This document shows positions 1 to 7,937 of a stretch of DNA of 64,000 nucleotides, in pieces. Source of the DNA: an uncultured Prevotella sp. (lineage in GTDB: Bacteria; Bacteroidota; Bacteroidia; Bacteroidales; Bacteroidaceae); the NCBI GenBank assembly GCA_900315835.1, contig ONAR01000004.1, positions 1 through 64,000 of the forward strand. The letters run 5' to 3'. Position 1 is the stretch's first letter. Every line of letters begins with the position of its first letter. The translations under genes were made by a program, and so were the position numbers. The notes beneath the pieces were generated by a model. That model was not told the DNA's origin and did no database searches. It saw nothing but the letters and a program-made list of their open reading frames with translations.

Positions 1-257
1 TCTCAGGCGCAAGCCGTCCTTTCGTCAGAAAAAGGGAGCTACTGACTCAATTTTGACATTTGGGCAATGCCCCTTCCCGATGGTTGCGGAATTGAGGGTG
101 ATATTGTTGTTGATGGGTATTCATGGGGTGAATGGGTTTTATGGGGAGGATGGGAGCCGCTGCACAGCAGCGGCCTACCGAACCGGACGGACGAAGCGGA
201 AGCACCTGTCAAGGTGCGGCGGGCGGGAGTGCCGGACGGACGAAGCGGAAGCACCTG
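1..257. other. Gene-free left edge with a short hairpin
   Basis: I see no convincing gene here; the ORFs present are short and show no recognisable motif. A small inverted repeat lies at 157-173 (6-bp arms CCGCTG/CAGCGG around CACAG). The right part holds the GC-rich direct repeats described separately. It may be the 3' flank of the leftward glycosyltransferase gene. Confidence 0.6.
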
Positions 258-300
258 TCAGCGCGAGGCAGGCGGAAGCGCGGGCCTGACGAAGCGGAAG
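183..300. repeat. GC-rich direct repeats overlapping the 3' end of the glycosyltransferase gene
   Basis: A 29-bp segment beginning CCGGACGGACGAAGCGG occurs exactly at 183-211 and again at 232-260 (49-bp period). A degenerate third copy containing GACGAAGCGGAAG lies at about 286-300. Within the first copy GCACCT-GTCA-AGGTGC can fold into a hairpin. The third copy supplies the last residues and stop region of the leftward gene, so the array has grown into a coding end. Confidence 0.85.
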
Positions 301-2099
301 ACGTAGATGGTGTCTTTGAACTCGGTCTCGCGGTTGGCGGAGCGGTAGCGCTCGGTGAACGTGTAGGCGCGGGTGGCAGGGGCGGTTTTCTCAAGAGCGG
401 CGGGGCTTTGCACAGAAGCGGGGCTTGCAGTAGTGGCGCTGTCAGGTGCAGCGGCGAAGTCGGCCTTGAGCAGCGGCAGCTGGGAGGCAGGAACCATGAC
501 CAGTCCCCGGGCGGGGAGGTCGCGGTCGAACTGGCGCATGCGGTCGTTGAGGTAGAAGTCGACACCGTAGAAGCGGAGGGCGTCGTCGCCACGCTGGCTG
601 TAGCCCGTGAAGGCGTAGAGCGGCTCGCTCTTGGCGATGGCTGCGATGCGCTCGGCAAACGGCTTGTAGCTCTTCGCGGTCATCACGGCCGGTTTGTAGT
701 AGCCGTCGATGCCCATGAACAGCAGCAGCGTTATGACAATGGACGAGAGCACGGGACGCTCGGTGACGGCCCCGATGCGACGTCGCATGAGCGTCAGCAG
801 TCCGATGGCCGACGCGGCGACGGGCAGCATGATGTAGATGATGTCGAGCACCGAGAGCGGGGCGTAGGCCAGGGCGTGGAGCATGGCGATGTTGTCGGCA
901 GCGTGGTGGCCGTGGAAGATGGTGTCGGGTACGGCGCCGGTGCGCAGCGTGATGAGCACGACCGTGACCAGGAAACCGACGATGGCGAGGAAACCGATGT
1001 AGATGCGGATGGGGGCGTAGGAGCGCTTGGCCAGCCATACGAGGTACTCGGCGATGAGCATAGCCATAAACGGATAGCAGGGCAGCAGATAGACGCCGCG
1101 CTTGCTCTTGGGGATGCAGTAGAAGAAGAGCACGAGCAGGAAGGCGAGCCACGTGAAGATCTGCAGAGCGTCGGCCTTACGGGCGCTGGCCACGAAGGCG
1201 CTGCGTGAGAACCGGCGCCAGGGCAGTACGAAGAGTGATAGCAGCAGCGGCAGCGTCCACGGCAGCCAGCCCACGATAAGCATCAGGATGTTGTAAGGCC
1301 AGGGGTTGGCGTGGGTGACGACCGCCATTTTACCGAGGAAGCGTCCGAAGTTCTCGTCCTTGACCAGCCAGAGAAAGTCGTCGCCGCCCTGCTGATAGGC
1401 TGCGGCATACCACAGACCCGGCAACACGCATGCCAGCAGTGCTGCGGGCAGCAGTTGACCGAAGAGGTGCAGACAGACCGTTGCGGGGCGGGTGTGGTCG
1501 CGCCAGGCCATGACGATGAGAAACACGCTCATGACGAAGCAAGGCAGTACGATGCCCACGGGGCCTTTGGTGAGTGTGGCGCCGCTCATGGCGAGGATGG
1601 CGAGCCACGGCAGTTGGCGGCAACCGCTTTCCCACCAGCGGTAGAGCAGGTAGAGGGCACCGACGATGAACAGCGTCAGCACCATGTCGACGCGGCAGTT
1701 GGTGCCGGCGCGATGTACCTCGAAGGCCGTAAGCATGAGTCCCGCGGCAACGATGGCCACGGCGCTGTTTTTGCGTTTGGCAATGAAGGCCGCCATGAAA
1801 CTGGCCATCAGGATGAGGGCGATGGCCGAGGGCAGTCGCGACGTGAAGGGTGTGACCTCACCTGTGGGCAGCGACAGCGTGGCGATGCACCACTGGAAGA
1901 ACGGCGGTTTGTAGGGAATGTCGACGCCGTTGTTGGTGGGCAGTATCCAGTTGTGCTGCTGGAGCATGCTCACGGCCACTACGGCTTCACGCGGCTCACC
2001 CTTTGTGGTGAAGTCGGTGCTACCGCAGAAAGGCAGCAGCGTGATGGCCGCTACGATGAAAACCAGCCAGAAGCTGAAACGACTCTTCTTGTCTATCAT
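258..2099 (-). CDS. GT39/PMT_2-type lipid-linked sugar glycosyltransferase (ArnT-like)
   Basis: Predicted inner-membrane enzyme of the ArnT/PMT class, which moves a sugar from a polyprenyl-phosphate donor to an envelope acceptor. With the ATG at 2099 it has 613 aa; the upstream in-frame ATG at 2150 would add 17 residues with no family similarity. The N-terminal half holds the typical first-loop signature (GEPREAVVAVSML, then PYKPPFFQW), followed by about ten hydrophobic helices and a soluble C-terminal region near residues 500-600. The last dozen residues (FRFVRPALPPASR) come from the direct repeats and are unlikely to be ancestral. The acceptor is unknown; lipid A is possible because an LpxL-like gene is divergent next door. 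Confidence 0.8.
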   Translation of the reverse strand: MIDKKSRFSFWLVFIVAAITLLPFCGSTDFTTKGEPREAVVAVSMLQQHNWILPTNNGVDIPYKPPFFQWCIATLSLPTGEVTPFTSRLPSAIALILMASFMAAFIAKRKNSAVAIVAAGLMLTAFEVHRAGTNCRVDMVLTLFIVGALYLLYRWWESGCRQLPWLAILAMSGATLTKGPVGIVLPCFVMSVFLIVMAWRDHTRPATVCLHLFGQLLPAALLACVLPGLWYAAAYQQGGDDFLWLVKDENFGRFLGKMAVVTHANPWPYNILMLIVGWLPWTLPLLLSLFVLPWRRFSRSAFVASARKADALQIFTWLAFLLVLFFYCIPKSKRGVYLLPCYPFMAMLIAEYLVWLAKRSYAPIRIYIGFLAIVGFLVTVVLITLRTGAVPDTIFHGHHAADNIAMLHALAYAPLSVLDIIYIMLPVAASAIGLLTLMRRRIGAVTERPVLSSIVITLLLFMGIDGYYKPAVMTAKSYKPFAERIAAIAKSEPLYAFTGYSQRGDDALRFYGVDFYLNDRMRQFDRDLPARGLVMVPASQLPLLKADFAAAPDSATTASPASVQSPAALEKTAPATRAYTFTERYRSANRETEFKDTIYVFRFVRPALPPASR

Positions 2100-2220
2100 G
2101 TTGATTGATTGCGAATGTTGTTGCAAATTTACGTAATTTTTCCCATACAACGCGGAAAAAGTGCGCTGAATAGCGCCGGAGTCAAAAAAAACTGCGGTTA
2201 ATAAGCCCGGGTAATGGCGT

Positions 2221-2265
2221 AAAAAAGCAAATCCCCATCTTCCACGCTTGAAAGATGGGGATTTG
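2221..2265 (-). terminator. Intrinsic terminator of small RNA copy A
   Basis: Arms 2228-2241 and 2252-2265 form a perfect 14-bp stem (CAAATCCCCATCTT and its complement) with a 10-nt loop. In the minus-strand sense it is followed by GCTTTTTT (2227-2221). No U-run follows on the plus strand, which fixes the direction. Confidence 0.85.
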
Positions 2266-2388
2266 TGCTAACCTAAAAACTAACTCTTAAACCTAAAAAC
2301 TAAAAACCTATATGAAACAATCTACTAACCTAATCTGAATTAAATGTTGATTTGATTTTGACTCTCACGAGCCTTTGTTTTCAAATCA
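2221..2388 (-). ncRNA. Putative small RNA, copy A (about 168 nt)
   Basis: Read on the minus strand, a promoter (TTG at 2422-2424, 20 bases, TATCTTTG at 2401-2394) is followed by about 168 nt with no start codon before the terminator, then an intrinsic terminator at 2265-2221. Bases 2271-2329 (59 nt) are identical to 13334-13392 in copy B. In the RNA sense this core is rich in U and G and contains the motif UAGUUUUUAGG twice. The transcript end points away from both neighbouring genes' starts, and the terminator lies before the downstream gene, so an independent RNA is more likely than a leader. Function unknown. Confidence 0.75.
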
Positions 2389-2393
2389 CGATG

Positions 2394-2424
2394 CAAAGAT
2401 AGTGGGTTTTTCTGAATGGCGCAA
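2394..2424 (-). promoter_or_regulatory. Promoter of small RNA copy A
   Basis: Bacteroidetes-type promoter: TTG (2424-2422), 20-bp spacer, TATCTTTG (2401-2394) matching TAnnTTTG. Transcription should begin near 2388. Confidence 0.8.
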
Positions 2425-2461
2425 CTATTTTAAGGCTGTTTATGTAAACTTTCCAATTTTA

Positions 2462-2496
2462 TTGATTTAAGTCAACCTTTTGTGTGCGGACACAAA
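2462..2496 (-). promoter_or_regulatory. Composite operator: Crp/Fnr-like dyad plus TTGTGT palindrome (copy A)
   Basis: On the minus strand TTGACTTAAATCAA (2475-2462) resembles a Crp/Fnr-family site (TTGAT-N4-ATCAA) with one mismatch. Directly upstream lies the dyad TTTGTGT-N4-ACACAAA (2479-2496). The Crp/Fnr-like centre is about 81 bp upstream of the predicted start, and copy B has the same layout. The regulator is unknown and no such gene is in the window. Confidence 0.65.
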
Positions 2497-2538
2497 CAAT
2501 TTTAAAACTATGCAATGTATTTTTACACTCAAATTTAT

Positions 2539-2569
2539 TTTGTCGTTCCCTCTTATTGCATTATCTTTG
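2539..2569 (+). promoter_or_regulatory. Promoter of the LpxL-like gene
   Basis: TTTG at 2539-2542, a 19-bp spacer, then TATCTTTG at 2562-2569. It puts the transcript start at about 2575, which leaves a leader of under 20 nt before the ATG at 2593 and rules out the upstream in-frame ATG at 2515. Confidence 0.8.
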
Positions 2570-2592
2570 CATTCAAAACGCTGATAATTCGT

Positions 2593-3540
2593 ATGACAAA
2601 CAAGATCGTTTACGCCATATTCTATGCCATCAGCCTGTTGCCACTGCGCGTACTCTACGTGTTGTCCGACATGTTCAGCTTCCTGGTTTACCATGTGCTG
2701 CGCTACCGCCGTGGTGTGGTGCGTGGCAACCTGACCAGTTCATTCCCGGAAAAGTCGACGAAAGAGATAAAGCGGATAGAGCGGCAGTTCTACCACTGGT
2801 TCTGCGACTATTTCATGGAATCCATCAAGCTGTTGAGCATCAGCGACGAGGAGCTTAACCGCCGCTTCGTGGTGAAGAACCCCGAGGTGCACGAGGCGTG
2901 GTTTCTGAAAGGGCGCGACACGGCCGGCATCCTGGGTCATTACTGCAACTGGGAGTGGCTGTCGCGTGTGGGCAAGGACATGAACCAGAGCCGCCGCGTT
3001 TGTCTCATCTATGACCCGCTCCACAGCAAAGCTTTCGACTATCTGTTTCTGAAGTTGCGGTCGTATCCGCCGACGGGGCAGCCAACGCCGAAGAAAGACA
3101 TCCTGCGTCAGCTGTTCAGTTGGAAGCGCGATGGCATTCACAGCCTCGGCGGCTACATTGCCGACCAGGCGCCCAAATGGAGCAACATCCATCTGTGGCT
3201 ACCTTTCCTGAACCATCCCGAGACGCCGGTGTTCACCGGAACCGAGCGCATCGTGAAGAAGATGGACGATGTGGTGTATTTCGTGAAGATGACCCGCCCT
3301 CGCCGTGGCTACTATACGGCTGAGTATGTGCCGATTACCGAGGACCCGAAATCGTTGCCCGACGGTGAGATCACACGCCGCTTCTTCGAGCTGCTCGAAC
3401 AGTCGATACGTGAGGCACCGCAGTATTACCTTTGGACGCACAACCGCTGGAAGCGTACGAAGGAGGAGTTCGACCGCCGGTTTACCGTGGTCAACGGTAA
3501 GGTGATTGAGCGTGAGAAAGCTGAGCAAAAGTTGAAATAA
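2593..3540 (+). CDS. LpxL/HtrB-family lipid A acyltransferase
   Basis: Transfers a secondary fatty acyl chain to a lipid A precursor at the inner membrane. The 315-aa protein has an N-terminal hydrophobic helix, the catalytic HX4E motif as H116-YCNW-E121 within LGHYCNWEW, and a typical central region IADQAPKW and C-terminal YLWTHNRWK. Length is normal for the family. The start at 2593 follows from the promoter at 2539-2569. It is divergent from the glycosyltransferase, with the small RNA between them, and is followed 90 bp later by an LTA-synthase-like gene, so this is an envelope cluster. Which acyl chain is used cannot be told. Confidence 0.9.
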   Translation: MTNKIVYAIFYAISLLPLRVLYVLSDMFSFLVYHVLRYRRGVVRGNLTSSFPEKSTKEIKRIERQFYHWFCDYFMESIKLLSISDEELNRRFVVKNPEVHEAWFLKGRDTAGILGHYCNWEWLSRVGKDMNQSRRVCLIYDPLHSKAFDYLFLKLRSYPPTGQPTPKKDILRQLFSWKRDGIHSLGGYIADQAPKWSNIHLWLPFLNHPETPVFTGTERIVKKMDDVVYFVKMTRPRRGYYTAEYVPITEDPKSLPDGEITRRFFELLEQSIREAPQYYLWTHNRWKRTKEEFDRRFTVVNGKVIEREKAEQKLK

Positions 3541-3561
3541 AGATAAGGAAGCGACTATCTC

Positions 3562-3605
3562 CTAAGAAACTTCGTAGCAGATTCTAAGAAAGTTCGTAGC
3601 AGATA
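3562..3605. repeat. Two tandem 22-bp repeats in the leader of the LTA-synthase-like gene
   Basis: Unit beginning CTAAGAAACTTCGTAGCAGA at 3562-3583, repeated at 3584-3605 with two substitutions. The 22-bp period matches three other arrays in this window (13.9, 14.3 and 60.0 kb) although the unit sequences are unrelated. Confidence 0.9.
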
Positions 3606-3629
3606 CGTCCTAAAACCTATGGTAAACTG

Positions 3630-5570
3630 ATGAAAAGATTTATGCGAACCATAGGCTGGCTCGTGAGTATTCACGTGTCGGCCTTACTGGTGTTGAGCCT
3701 GTTCAGGCTGCTGGAGTATATCATGCTCCATCCGATGATTTCGGCCACGTCGGCTGCCGTATGGCCAGCCTTCACGCGTGGTCTGTGGTTTGACAACGTC
3801 ATTGCTTGCTACATCATGATTGTGCCGTTGGCGGTGGTGCTGGCAGCGGCTGTGGCTGACCGCAGTGCGCGGTGGCTACGGCGTGGCGTCACGGTTTGGT
3901 GCAGCGTGTGGTTTGCCCTGGCTTTTGCGGCATCGGCGGCCAATATTCCCTATTTCGCTTACTTCTTCAAGAACATCAACGCGAGCATCTTCGGGTGGTT
4001 CGGCTACGTCTCCACCACCGCCGGCATGTTGCTGGAGGAGAAGTCGTATTGGCTTTACTTCGCCGCTTACATCATCGTCACGGCCGCCTTCATCTGGTGG
4101 CTGGTGAAGTTGGAGCGCCGCTACGCCGCCAGTCTTGCCGCTATGGCGCGGCTGCCGAAGCTGCGCGTGGTGAACTGCCTCGGTCGTGCGGCCATCAGCG
4201 TGGTGCTGGTGCTGCTCTGCTTGTTCGGCATCCGTGGGCGCACGGGCTACAACCCCATCAAGATCAGCGAGGCTTACTATTGCAACGATGCCTTCCTCAA
4301 CCAGTTGGGCATCAATCCGGCCTTCAACCTTCTGACGTCGGTCATGGATGACATGCGCAAGGAGAACCGTGAGCTCAGGCTCATGCCCTACAACCAAGCC
4401 ATCGCCTTCACGCGTCTGACCTACGGCATCGGCGGTAAGGTGGACAGCGCCCACGTCATGCGCCGCGAGGTGGTCAACAAGCCCACGCTCGACCGCAAAC
4501 CCAACGTCGTGGTAATCCTCATGGAGTCGATGTCGGCCAGTCTGATGAGGGAGTTCGGTCAGCAACTGCCGCTCACGCCTACGCTCGACTCGCTTTACCA
4601 GCACTCGCTGGCTTTCACCAATTTCTACAGCGCCGGCATCCATACCAACCACGGCATGACAGCCACGCTCTACAGCTTCCCCGCGGTGATGTTCCGCAAT
4701 CTGATGAAAGGCACCGTGACGCCCCATCGTCAGGGCCTTCCGACCGTATTGAAGGGGCTTGGCTACGACAACATGTTCTTCATGTCGCATGAGGCGCAAT
4801 ACGACAACATGAAAGCCTTCTTCACGACCAATGGCTACGATGAGATTTTCTCGCAGGAGAGCTATCCGAAAGACAGCGTAGTCAACAGCTTTGGCGTGAG
4901 CGACCACTTTGAGTTCGACTTCGCCTTACAGCAGATCAACAAGAAGGCGAAGTCGAGGCGGCCGTTCATGGCTACTATCCTCACCATCAGCAACCACCCG
5001 CCTTACGTGGTACCCGACTGGTTCAAACCGCGCACGAAGGAGGCGGAGACGCAGATTGTGGAGTATGCTGACTGGGCCATCGGCGACTTCCTTAAGAAAG
5101 CAAGGAAGCAGCCATGGTTTAAGAACACCATCTTTGTGATTCAGGCCGACCACGGAAAGATGGTGGGTAAGAGCGATGCAGAGTTGGCCGTGAGCTACAA
5201 TCACATTCCGCTCATCATGTTCGGTCCGGGCATCAAACCGATGAAATACAACGGCCTTGGCATGCAGGTCGACGTCATGCCGACGCTGCTCGGGCTGATG
5301 GGTGTGAGCTACGACTACGATGGCTTCGGCGTTGATCTGCTCAAGACGCACCGCAATGTGGTGTTCTATTCGGCCGACAACCAGATTGTGGCGCGCGACC
5401 ATCACCACTGCTATATCTATGAGCCGGCTACGAAGCAGAGCTTCTGCTACGCGGCTGAGCCGGGCTGGACGCTGCGCAAATGCCGCTTCTCACCAGTCTT
5501 TGCGGGTCTGCGGAGATATGTGTTCTCGATGATGCAGACCGCGCAATATAGGCTGTTGAGGGAGCAGTGA
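3630..5570 (+). CDS. LTA-synthase-like membrane phosphoglycerol/phosphoethanolamine transferase (alkaline phosphatase superfamily)
   Basis: A 646-aa inner-membrane enzyme with about five N-terminal helices (residues 8-210) and a periplasmic sulfatase-fold domain (about 285-600). The metal/nucleophile motif VVVILMESMSAS falls near residue 300, where LtaS enzymes carry the catalytic Thr in an ES/T context, and the metal-binding ADHGK is near residue 507. In Gram-negatives such enzymes decorate envelope glycans or lipids with phosphoglycerol or phosphoethanolamine; the real substrate is not shown here. The context, downstream of an LpxL-like gene, favours an envelope role. It converges with rnr, the two stop codons being one base apart. 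Confidence 0.85.
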   Translation: MKRFMRTIGWLVSIHVSALLVLSLFRLLEYIMLHPMISATSAAVWPAFTRGLWFDNVIACYIMIVPLAVVLAAAVADRSARWLRRGVTVWCSVWFALAFAASAANIPYFAYFFKNINASIFGWFGYVSTTAGMLLEEKSYWLYFAAYIIVTAAFIWWLVKLERRYAASLAAMARLPKLRVVNCLGRAAISVVLVLLCLFGIRGRTGYNPIKISEAYYCNDAFLNQLGINPAFNLLTSVMDDMRKENRELRLMPYNQAIAFTRLTYGIGGKVDSAHVMRREVVNKPTLDRKPNVVVILMESMSASLMREFGQQLPLTPTLDSLYQHSLAFTNFYSAGIHTNHGMTATLYSFPAVMFRNLMKGTVTPHRQGLPTVLKGLGYDNMFFMSHEAQYDNMKAFFTTNGYDEIFSQESYPKDSVVNSFGVSDHFEFDFALQQINKKAKSRRPFMATILTISNHPPYVVPDWFKPRTKEAETQIVEYADWAIGDFLKKARKQPWFKNTIFVIQADHGKMVGKSDAELAVSYNHIPLIMFGPGIKPMKYNGLGMQVDVMPTLLGLMGVSYDYDGFGVDLLKTHRNVVFYSADNQIVARDHHHCYIYEPATKQSFCYAAEPGWTLRKCRFSPVFAGLRRYVFSMMQTAQYRLLREQ

Positions 5571-5571
5571 G

Positions 5572-7809
5572 TCAATCTTTCGCCAGGCTGAAGTCGAGCT
5601 GGCGGCGCTCGAGGTTGGCCTTGGCTACAGTGATGCGGATGGGGTCGCCAAGCTGGTACTTGTGGTGATGGCGACGGCCACGCAGCAAGAAGTTCTTCTC
5701 GTCGAACTCATAGTAGTCGTCGTCGAGGTCGCGCATCGGCACCATACCCTCGCAGTGGTTCTCGTCGATCTCGGCGTAGATGCCGTAGCTCGTCACGCCA
5801 CTGATGTGGGCGTCGTAGGTCTCGCCAATCTTGTCGCCCATAAACTCCACCATCTTGTACTTGATAGAGTCGCGCTCAGCGTTCTGCGCCACCTGTTCCA
5901 TGTCGGAGCAATGCTCGCAGAGGTCTTCGTAGTGCTTCTCGTTGGCTGAGCGGCCGCCCTGCTGATAGCGCGTGAGCAGACGGTGGACCATCGTGTCGGG
6001 ATAGCGGCGGATGGGCGACGTAAAGTGGGTGTAATAGTCGAAGCCGAGGCCAAAGTGGCCGATGTTGTGCGTGGTATACTTCGCCTTCATCATTGCGCGC
6101 AGGGCAACGCTCTGCACGAGCTTCTGCTCACGCTTGCCCTCGACGTCGTCCATGAGGTGGTTGATGCTCTTAATCATTGCCTTACGCGTGCCGTCGGTCT
6201 TCACCTTCAAGCCGAAGTTGACCACAAACTTACGCAGTGTCTCCATCTTCTCGGGGTCAGGATTGTCGTGGACGCGGTAGGGGAACACCTTCGCTTTCTT
6301 GCCCTTAGGCACGCGGCCCACGCTCTCGGCTACCGTACGGTTGGCCAGCAGCATGAACTCCTCGATGAGCTTATTGGCATCCTTTGAGCGCTTGAAGTAG
6401 CAGCGTGTGGGGTGTCCCTTCTCATCGATGTCGAAATGCAGTTCCTCGGTATCAAACTTCACCGACCCATCCTTGAATCGGCGCTCGCGCAGTTTCTTGG
6501 CGAGCCGGTCGAGGGTGCAGAGCTCCCAGCCATACTCATCCTTGAATCCAGCCTTACCCGGATCGGGTGCAGGCTGACCGGTGCCGTCGATGACACCGTT
6601 GTCCTCCAAGACCTGCTGCGCTTCCTCATAGGCGTAGCGGCGGTTGGAACGGATGATGGTATGGACGATGCGCGAGGCTTTGACCTCGGCGTCGTCGTTG
6701 AGGTCGAAGATGACGCTGAACGTGAGCTTGTCCTCATTGGGCCGGAGCGAGCAGATGAAGTTGCACAGCCGCTCGGGCAGCATCGGGATGGTGCGGTCGA
6801 CGAGATAGACCGACGTGGCGCGCTTCTCGGCTTCCTTGTCGATGATGGATCCCTCGGTGACGTAATGGCTGACGTCGGCAATATGTACGCCGACCTGATA
6901 GAGGCCGTTGTCCAACTGCTTGATCGACAGTGCGTCATCGAAGTCCTTGGCATCCTTCGGGTCGATGGTGCAGGTCCACACATCGCGGAAGTCCTCACGC
7001 TCGGCCACATCCTGCGGCGTGATCTCCCCCGAAATCTTCTCGGCGGCATCCTCCACGCGCTTCGGGTACTTATAAGGCAGGCCGTATTGCGCCAAGATAG
7101 TGTTCATCTCCACGTCGTTGTCGCCGCTCTGACCGAGTACGTCGACCACCTCGCCGACGATGCTCTTATGCTCCTCGTCGGGCCATCGCGTAATCTTCAC
7201 CACAGCCTTGTCGTCGGTCTTACCGCCCTTCAGCTTATTCTTGGGGATGAGGATGTTCTGCGCGAACGTGTTCTCCGGCGTTACGAGGAAGGCAATATCC
7301 TTGTCGACGCGCAGCCGTCCGACGAAGCGGTCCTTGGCGCGTTGCAGGATAGCGATGACCTGCGCCTCCTTGATGTGGTTGCGGCGGCGGGCCATGAACG
7401 ATACGCGCACGCGGTCGCCGGAGAGGGCCGACATCGAGTTGCGCTCGGCCACGAAGATGGGCTTGCCGCCGTCGTCGGGCTGGAATGAGTTCTTGCCGTT
7501 CGACTTGCGGATGAATGTGCCCTCCTGCACCTGACCTTTCGTGTTGAGCTGATAGCTCGTGTCGCTTGTCTTGGTCACGAAGTCATCCCATGCCATCTCC
7601 TCGAGGATGTCCATGGCGAGCATCTTCAGTGGATGGGTGTTGAGACGCAGGGTGCGGAATATCTCCTTCAGTGTCAGTGCTTTGTCTGGATTGGATGAGA
7701 ACAACTGCTCGAGCGCAGCGCTCAGCTGTTTCTTCGACATGCGCTTTCCGGCCTTGGCATTTTTGCTTTGCTTACCCGGCTTTGTGTTCTTATGGTCTTT
7801 CTTTCCCAT
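5572..7809 (-). CDS. rnr: Ribonuclease R
   Basis: A 3'-5' exoribonuclease that degrades structured RNA. The 745-aa protein starts with a basic Lys-rich stretch (1-28), then a winged-helix-like segment (about 28-90), cold-shock/OB domains (about 90-250), the RNB catalytic domain (about 265-600) and a C-terminal S1 domain (about 650-742). The catalytic acidic cluster DPKDAKDFDDA is at about 283-295, and TSPIRRYPD near 585 is the family signature. Length and domain order are normal for RNase R/VacB. Monocistronic in appearance; it starts just before a divergent epimerase promoter region. Confidence 0.97.
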   Translation of the reverse strand: MGKKDHKNTKPGKQSKNAKAGKRMSKKQLSAALEQLFSSNPDKALTLKEIFRTLRLNTHPLKMLAMDILEEMAWDDFVTKTSDTSYQLNTKGQVQEGTFIRKSNGKNSFQPDDGGKPIFVAERNSMSALSGDRVRVSFMARRRNHIKEAQVIAILQRAKDRFVGRLRVDKDIAFLVTPENTFAQNILIPKNKLKGGKTDDKAVVKITRWPDEEHKSIVGEVVDVLGQSGDNDVEMNTILAQYGLPYKYPKRVEDAAEKISGEITPQDVAEREDFRDVWTCTIDPKDAKDFDDALSIKQLDNGLYQVGVHIADVSHYVTEGSIIDKEAEKRATSVYLVDRTIPMLPERLCNFICSLRPNEDKLTFSVIFDLNDDAEVKASRIVHTIIRSNRRYAYEEAQQVLEDNGVIDGTGQPAPDPGKAGFKDEYGWELCTLDRLAKKLRERRFKDGSVKFDTEELHFDIDEKGHPTRCYFKRSKDANKLIEEFMLLANRTVAESVGRVPKGKKAKVFPYRVHDNPDPEKMETLRKFVVNFGLKVKTDGTRKAMIKSINHLMDDVEGKREQKLVQSVALRAMMKAKYTTHNIGHFGLGFDYYTHFTSPIRRYPDTMVHRLLTRYQQGGRSANEKHYEDLCEHCSDMEQVAQNAERDSIKYKMVEFMGDKIGETYDAHISGVTSYGIYAEIDENHCEGMVPMRDLDDDYYEFDEKNFLLRGRRHHHKYQLGDPIRITVAKANLERRQLDFSLAKD

Positions 7810-7891
7810 AGTAGTAATATGTTTTAAATCATTATTTCTATTTGCAAATTAACGCAAAAGATTTGAATTAACCTAATTATGTTATCTTTAT

Positions 7892-7923
7892 TTTGCAAAT
7901 ATTCGAATTATGTAGTAACTTTG
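7892..7923 (+). promoter_or_regulatory. Promoter of the epimerase operon
   Basis: TTTG at 7892-7895, a 20-bp spacer and TAACTTTG at 7916-7923. The predicted start near 7930 leaves under 10 nt before ATG 7938 and excludes the in-frame TTG at 7932 as a useful start. Confidence 0.8.
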
Positions 7924-7937
7924 TAACCTAATTGATT

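Noticed and set aside
132-1208. Long plus-strand ORF opposite the glycosyltransferase
   Set aside because: Low-complexity Gly/Val/Asp-rich translation of the antisense strand; the minus-strand frame has clear membrane-protein signatures. The same applies to the long antisense ORFs at 37989-40025, 51915-53402, 54914-55960 and 60319-61476.
2312-2340. Leader peptides MKQSTN... on the plus strand in the small RNA cores
   Set aside because: Both cores contain ATGAAACAATCTACTAAC on the plus strand, but no plus-strand promoter or terminator exists, whereas promoter, operator and U-run terminator all lie on the minus strand. I read the similarity to a start region as antisense mimicry instead.
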